Made by a program: the position numbers and the translations under genes. From an uncultured Brachyspira sp. (lineage in GTDB: Bacteria; Spirochaetota; Brachyspiria; Brachyspirales; Brachyspiraceae), in NCBI RefSeq assembly GCF_910578695.1, contig NZ_CAJTQJ010000015.1:1-18575 (forward strand): a stretch of DNA of 18,575 nucleotides, read 5' to 3'. Positions 14,267-18,575 of the stretch are shown piece by piece (the stretch's first letter is position 1; each line of letters begins with the position of its first letter). The notes below the pieces were generated by a model. That model saw nothing but the letters and a program-made list of their open reading frames with translations. It did no database searches and was not told the origin of the DNA.

Positions 14267-15208
14267 ATGAAAAAAGTCAATTTATCAGGAAGAGATTTTA
14301 TTAATTTAGAGGATTTTACAAGCGAAGAATTATCTGCATTAATAGATTATACATTTGAATTAAAATCAAAAGTAAAAAATAAAGAAGAAATTGATATAAT
14401 GAAAAATAGAACTATGGTGATGTATTTTTCAAAGCCTAGTTTGAGAACTCGTTTAAGTTTTGAAATAGGAATGAAAAAATTAGGCGGAGATGCTTTTGTA
14501 TTAAAACAAGATGAAATTATACTTGGGCATAGAGAAAGTATAGAAGACAGTGCTAATGTTATTTCAAGATACTGTGATTTGATTATGATAAGAACTTTTG
14601 CCCATAGCGATGTTGAAGATTTTGCTAAGTATTCTAAAGTGCCTGTTATAAATGCATTGACAGATCTTTCGCATCCTTGTCAGGTTATGGCGGATTTATT
14701 TACCATAAAAGAGCATTTCGGTAAATTAAAAGGATTAACATTATCATATATAGGCGATGGCAATAATGTATGCAATAGTCTTTTGACAGGCTGTACTTCT
14801 TTAGGACTTAATATTAAAGTAGGAGTTCCTAAAGGCTATGAACCTGATGCAAAAACTATAGAAATTGCCAAAAATACAGCAAAAGACAAAGGCTGCATTG
14901 TAGAAATTACAAATGATGTTAAAGAAGCTGTAAGCGGTTCTGATATAGTATATACTGATGTATGGGCTTCTATGGGACAGGAAAGCGAAAAAAAAGAAAG
15001 GCTTAATATATTTAAAGGCTTTACTCTTACAAAAGAATTATTTTCTCTTACTAATAAAGGAGCTATAGCACTTCATTGCCTTCCTGCTCATAAAGGAGAA
15101 GAGATAAGCGAAGAAGTATTTAATATGAATGCTGAATATATTTATACAGAGGCAGAAAATAGAATGCATGCACAAATGGCTATAATGAGCAGTATAATAA
15201 AAGAATAA
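14267..15208 (+). CDS. argF: Ornithine carbamoyltransferase
   Basis: Transfers the carbamoyl group of carbamoyl phosphate to ornithine to give citrulline, in the cytoplasm. The 313-residue length is normal. The carbamoyl-phosphate loop reads FSKPSLRTRLSFE (SLRTR at 58-62), HPCQ is at 136-139, the ornithine-side DVWASMG is at 231-237 and HCLPAHKGEE at 270-279. The Leu in SLRTR recalls acetyl- and succinyl-ornithine carbamoyltransferases, but those usually have an Asn-Pro before it; here Lys-Pro is kept and the HPCQ, SMG and HCLP motifs are standard. Biosynthetic use is favoured because argG and argH follow and no arginine deiminase or carbamate kinase gene is nearby. AGGA lies 7 bases before the ATG. 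Confidence 0.95.
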   Translation: MKKVNLSGRDFINLEDFTSEELSALIDYTFELKSKVKNKEEIDIMKNRTMVMYFSKPSLRTRLSFEIGMKKLGGDAFVLKQDEIILGHRESIEDSANVISRYCDLIMIRTFAHSDVEDFAKYSKVPVINALTDLSHPCQVMADLFTIKEHFGKLKGLTLSYIGDGNNVCNSLLTGCTSLGLNIKVGVPKGYEPDAKTIEIAKNTAKDKGCIVEITNDVKEAVSGSDIVYTDVWASMGQESEKKERLNIFKGFTLTKELFSLTNKGAIALHCLPAHKGEEISEEVFNMNAEYIYTEAENRMHAQMAIMSSIIKE

Positions 15209-15316
15209 AATATAAATACAATAAATAATATAATTTTTAATAAAATAAATATTATAAAAAATTGCTGACTATTATAATAATCATTTATTTTTTAATATTG
15301 TTATATAATTTTTATA

Positions 15317-15331
15317 AATGCTTATAGCATT
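15317..15331. promoter_or_regulatory. Inverted repeat upstream of argG, possible operator
   Basis: A perfect AATGCT-TAT-AGCATT palindrome (6-3-6) lies 60 bases before the argG ATG, within the 182-base gap after argF. It has the size of a dimeric repressor site and stands out from the surrounding A/T sequence. I found no second copy before argF or argH, and no promoter I trust in this gap. Confidence 0.35.
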
Positions 15332-15390
15332 GATTATTTAATGAATTGATAAAAATATTTAATACATAAAAAATTTATAAGGAACTTATT

Positions 15391-16611
15391 ATGAAAAAAA
15401 AGTTAGTATTAGCCTATTCAGGCGGATTAGACACTACAGTTATTATACCATGGCTTAAAGAGAATTATGATTATGATGTAATTGCTGTTTGCGTGGATGT
15501 GGGGCAAGGTACAGAAACTGACGGTTTAGAGGAAAAAGCTTTAAAAACAGGTGCTGTAAAATACAGATTAGTTAAATGCGAAGATGAGTTCGTTACAGAT
15601 TATATTTATCCTATAGTAAAGGCTGAGGCTGTATATGAAGGAAAATATCTGCTTGGTACTTCTGCAGCCCGCCCATTGATAGCAAAAAAACTTGTTGAAG
15701 TTGCTTTAGAGGAAGGTGCATCTGCCATAGCACACGGAGCTACAGGAAAAGGCAATGATCAGGTAAGATTTGAATTAACAGTTAAAGCATTAGCTCCTAA
15801 CTTTGAAATCATTGCTCCTTGGAGAGAATGGGATATATCTTCAAGAGAGGAAGAAATAAAATATTTGGAAGATAGAAATATAGAAGTTCCTATGAAAAAA
15901 GATGATTCTTATTCAAGAGATAAGAACCTTTGGCATTTATCACATGAGGGATTAGAACTTGAAGATCCTCTTAATATGCCTAATTATGAAAGGCTTCTTA
16001 AATTATCAAATACTATAGAGAATGCACCTAATGAGGGAGAATTTGTAGAAATAGAATTTGAAAAAGGAATACCTATTAAAGTTGATGGAAAAACTTTATC
16101 TCCTTCTGACTTGGTTAAATATTTAAATAAAATAGGCGGAAAGCATGCTGTAGGTATAGTTGATTTATTAGAGAATAGAGTAGTAGGAATTAAATGCCGC
16201 GGTGTATATGAAACTCCGGGCGGAACTATTCTTTATGCAGCACATAGCGAGATAGAACATTTATGCTTGGATAGAGAAACATTATATTTCAAGCAGGTAG
16301 TTTCAAATAAATTAACTGATTTAGTATATAGCGGAAAATGGTTTACACCTTTAAGAGAGGCTTTATGTGCATTCATTGACAGTACTCAGGAAACTGTAAC
16401 AGGAAAGGTAAAATTAAAATTATATAAAGGAAATATTATACCTGCAGGTTCATCTTCACCGTACTCTCTTTATAATGAAAGTTTGGCAAGCTTTACCACA
16501 GGCGAATTATATAATCACAATGATGCTCAAGGATTCATTACTCTTTACGGACTTCCTTTGAAAGTCAATGCATTAATGAAAGAGCAGGCTAAAAAGAACG
16601 GAGTTAAATAA
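15391..16611 (+). CDS. argG: Argininosuccinate synthase
   Basis: Joins citrulline and aspartate using ATP to give argininosuccinate. The 406 residues are the usual length. The N-terminal PP-loop is LAYSGGLDTT (residues 7-16), HGATGKGNDQVRFE is at 115-128 and the tetramer/substrate region DDSYSRDKNLWHLSHEGLELEDP begins at about 171. AAGGA lies 7 bases before the ATG. The stop falls inside the first unit of an 18-bp tandem duplication, and argH begins 27 bases later, so argG and argH are almost certainly co-transcribed. Confidence 0.98.
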   Translation: MKKKLVLAYSGGLDTTVIIPWLKENYDYDVIAVCVDVGQGTETDGLEEKALKTGAVKYRLVKCEDEFVTDYIYPIVKAEAVYEGKYLLGTSAARPLIAKKLVEVALEEGASAIAHGATGKGNDQVRFELTVKALAPNFEIIAPWREWDISSREEEIKYLEDRNIEVPMKKDDSYSRDKNLWHLSHEGLELEDPLNMPNYERLLKLSNTIENAPNEGEFVEIEFEKGIPIKVDGKTLSPSDLVKYLNKIGGKHAVGIVDLLENRVVGIKCRGVYETPGGTILYAAHSEIEHLCLDRETLYFKQVVSNKLTDLVYSGKWFTPLREALCAFIDSTQETVTGKVKLKLYKGNIIPAGSSSPYSLYNESLASFTTGELYNHNDAQGFITLYGLPLKVNALMKEQAKKNGVK

Positions 16612-16635
16612 TTAGCAGGAGTTAAATAATTAGCA
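16600..16635 (+). repeat. Perfect 18-bp tandem duplication at the argG/argH junction
   Basis: The 18 bases GGAGTTAAATAATTAGCA occur twice in direct succession (16600-16617 and 16618-16635). The first copy encodes the last three residues of argG (GVK) and its TAA; the second repeats the same codons after the stop and carries the GGAG nearest to argH, 17 bases before its ATG, longer than usual. This looks like a recent replication slippage event that did not change either protein. Confidence 0.95.
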
Positions 16636-16638
16636 ATT

Positions 16639-18027
16639 ATGAAAGAAAAATTATGGGGCGGACGATTTTCTAAAGAACTTAATAAAGAAGCGAATGATTT
16701 CAATTCATCATTATCTTTCGACTGCAGAATGTATAGAGAGGATATTTTAGGAAGCATAGCCCATGCTAAAATGCTTGGCGAATGTTCGATTATTTCTGCT
16801 GATGAAAGCGAAACAATAATAAACGGTTTAAAACAAATTTTAGATGATATTGAAAATAATAAAATTCAATTTGATTTTGAATTAGAGGATATACATACTC
16901 AAATTGAAAGACTGCTTATTGACAGAATAGGAGAAACAGGAAAAAAGGTACATACAGGAAGAAGCCGCAATGATCAGGTGGCACTTGATATTAGAATGTA
17001 TTTAAAAAGCAAAACAGAAAATATTAGATCTTTAATTTTAGATTTAATTTCTGTGCTGATAGATATTCAAAAAGAGCATACCAAAACCTATATGAGCGGA
17101 TATACTCATCTTCAAAGGGCACAGGTTATTACATTTGCACATTATTTGGGTGCTTATGTAGAAATGCTTAAAAGGGATTTTGACAGATTAAGCGATGCTT
17201 ATAAAAGGATAGATATAATGCCTTTAGGTGCAGGAGCTTTAGCTTGTTCTACATACAATATAGACAATAAAAAAACTGCTGAAACTTTGAACTTCAAAAA
17301 TGTTATGCTGAACTCTTTAGATGCTGTATCTGACAGAGATTTTGTTATTGAAACTGAATCTGCTTTAGCAATAATAATGATGCATTTAAGCCGTTTTTCT
17401 GAAGAATTAATATTATATTCTACTTCTGAGTTTAAATTTTTAGAGTTTGATGATGAGTTTACAACAGGTTCAAGCCTTATGCCTCAGAAAAAGAATCCTG
17501 ATATACTTGAGCTTATTAGAGGAAAGACAGGAAGAGTTTACGGCAATTTATTTTCTATATTAACAGTGATGAAATCCTTGCCTTTAGCATACAATAAAGA
17601 TATGCAGGAAGATAAAGAAGGTATATTTGATTCTTTAGAGAATGTAAAGAATTGTTTATCTATACTTCCTAATGTATTAAAAACTATGAAAGTTAATAAA
17701 GAAAATATGCTTAATTCTGTTAATGAAGGTTTTTTGAATGCTACTGAAGTGGCTGATTATCTTGTAAGAAAGGGTATGGCTTTTAGAGATGCACATAATG
17801 TTTCAGGACATCTTGTAGTATATTCTATAAATAATAATAAAAATCTTTCTACACTTTCAATAGAAGAATACAAAAATAAATCTGAACTTTTTGAAGATGA
17901 TATTTATTCTTATATAACTCCAGAGGCTCAGGTTTTGAATAAAACTATGCTTGGAAGTCCTAGCGAAAATGCTGTTATGGAAGTAATAAAAATAAATGAA
18001 AAGTGGCTGAAAACAAATCAGAAATAG
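16639..18027 (+). CDS. argH: Argininosuccinate lyase
   Basis: Splits argininosuccinate to arginine and fumarate, the last step of arginine synthesis. The 462 residues are standard. It starts MKEKLWGGRFS, the canonical start of the family, which fixes the ATG despite a poorly placed ribosome site. HTGRSRNDQVALD is at 105-117, GYTHLQ with the T156/H157 pair at 154-159, and the fumarase/lyase signature GSSLMPQKKNPD at 277-288 carries the catalytic serine loop. The downstream membrane-protein gene starts 16 bases after the stop, with its ribosome site overlapping the argH end. Confidence 0.98.
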   Translation: MKEKLWGGRFSKELNKEANDFNSSLSFDCRMYREDILGSIAHAKMLGECSIISADESETIINGLKQILDDIENNKIQFDFELEDIHTQIERLLIDRIGETGKKVHTGRSRNDQVALDIRMYLKSKTENIRSLILDLISVLIDIQKEHTKTYMSGYTHLQRAQVITFAHYLGAYVEMLKRDFDRLSDAYKRIDIMPLGAGALACSTYNIDNKKTAETLNFKNVMLNSLDAVSDRDFVIETESALAIIMMHLSRFSEELILYSTSEFKFLEFDDEFTTGSSLMPQKKNPDILELIRGKTGRVYGNLFSILTVMKSLPLAYNKDMQEDKEGIFDSLENVKNCLSILPNVLKTMKVNKENMLNSVNEGFLNATEVADYLVRKGMAFRDAHNVSGHLVVYSINNNKNLSTLSIEEYKNKSELFEDDIYSYITPEAQVLNKTMLGSPSENAVMEVIKINEKWLKTNQK

Positions 18028-18043
18028 GAGTAATATTTAAATA

Positions 18044-18475
18044 ATGCGTAATTTTAATATATCTATGTTATGTTTTTGGATAGGCTACATTATTGTTACT
18101 TTGATTGGCATACTGCATACTATATTTAATATATATGTTCTTAAAATGAAGCCTATGGATAAAAACAGTATGGGCGAGGGTTATGAAAAGACAAAGCCTT
18201 ATCATGCAGTTTATAATATTATTGTATTTACTATATTCGCACTTATATATATGAGAAGTCTTAATTCTCCGACTATTAATGATGCTTTAATTACAGGGGC
18301 AATTTGGTCAGGTATTTGTATAATATTTGATGTTTTCGGCTGGGTATTAATAAAACATCCTTGGAGTCTTAGTTTTAAACAATTTTATATAGATTATCAG
18401 CCTTATATCACTTTAATTTATATCGCAATTTTTTTAGGTCCTATAGCTGCTTTTTATTTATATTCATATATATAA
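18044..18475 (+). CDS. Small multi-pass membrane protein of unknown function
   Basis: A 143-residue protein with four hydrophobic segments at about 6-30, 54-72, 82-103 and 119-142. Between the first two is a conserved-looking cytoplasmic-type loop (MKPMDKNSMGEGYEKTKPYH), and before the fourth a motif-rich stretch (FGWVLIKHPWSLSFKQFYIDYQPY). I do not know the family; it looks like one of the small conserved membrane-protein families of low-GC bacteria. AGGAG (18026-18030) overlaps the argH stop and lies 13 bases before the ATG, so it is probably translated from the argH transcript. A role in arginine metabolism is not implied. Confidence 0.85.
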   Translation: MRNFNISMLCFWIGYIIVTLIGILHTIFNIYVLKMKPMDKNSMGEGYEKTKPYHAVYNIIVFTIFALIYMRSLNSPTINDALITGAIWSGICIIFDVFGWVLIKHPWSLSFKQFYIDYQPYITLIYIAIFLGPIAAFYLYSYI

Positions 18476-18546
18476 AAACTTGTACCGATATCAGCATTAT
18501 CTCCTGCCATTTAGCGAATATCAGGCACTCACAAGTTTTTTATTAT
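18474..18546. terminator. Structured terminator-like element after the membrane-protein gene
   Basis: AAAAACTTGT (18474-18483) pairs perfectly with ACAAGTTTTT (18531-18540), followed by further T. Inside, CC-GATAT (18485-18491) can pair with ATATC-a-GG (18518-18525), leaving a 26-base apical region. The A/T-flanked stem could end transcription in either direction. The interior is much richer in G and C than the surroundings. Beyond it, 18545-18575 holds another A/T inverted repeat (TATAGTTTTT with AAAAACTA), and the window ends. Confidence 0.6.
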
Positions 18547-18575
18547 AGTTTTTATTTTTTATATAAAAAACTATT

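Noticed and set aside
14267..15208. N-acetyl- or N-succinylornithine carbamoyltransferase because of SLRTR
   Set aside because: Lys-Pro precedes the motif, and HPCQ, DxWxSMG and HCLP motifs are those of ordinary ornithine carbamoyltransferase.

Overview
The window looks like chromosome of an anaerobic, motile, very AT-rich spirochaete, most likely Brachyspira. I infer this from the gene content (fused 2-oxoacid:ferredoxin oxidoreductase, chemotaxis receptor, flagellin-glycosylation type Maf protein, FlgN-like chaperone behind a sigma-28 promoter), the AT-rich composition and the style of the predicted proteins. No database search was possible, so the genus is an inference.

Layout. Positions 1-3445 (minus strand) hold a small exported protein that may be frameshifted, a secreted protein that is probably an outer-membrane beta-barrel, and a methyl-accepting chemotaxis protein. 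Between the last two sits a compact cassette: a near-consensus promoter, six copies of a GCTT tetranucleotide and an intrinsic-terminator-like hairpin. Positions 3745-7055 (plus) encode the two-gene 2-oxoacid:ferredoxin oxidoreductase, gamma-delta fusion then alpha-beta fusion, which ends at a clear terminator. Positions 7108-7672 are a gene graveyard: a Cof-type HAD phosphatase fragment in three reading frames and a possible TerD-like fragment on the other strand. An LUD/LutC-type protein follows at 7716-8348.

Positions 8360-11801 (minus) are a probable operon, in transcription order: membrane-anchored M15 peptidase, Maf/DUF115 motility-associated protein, and a small exported protein resembling the VasI family. 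A tRNA-Val(UAC) gene with its own promoter lies upstream on the same strand. Positions 12217-14107 (plus) encode an unrecognised 430-residue protein and a FlgN-like flagellar chaperone preceded by an almost textbook sigma-28 promoter. Positions 14267-18475 (plus) hold argF, argG and argH, which convert ornithine to citrulline, argininosuccinate and arginine, plus a small multi-pass membrane protein.

Functional threads. Motility and chemotaxis recur in the MCP, Maf and FlgN genes. Energy metabolism is represented by the ferredoxin-dependent oxidoreductase and biosynthesis by argFGH. I see no phage, transposase, CRISPR array or defence island. The most unusual items are the promoter/tetranucleotide/terminator leader before the surface-protein gene, the sigma-28 site, the decayed genes, the in-frame 18-bp tandem duplication at the argG/argH junction and the structured GC-richer element after the last gene.
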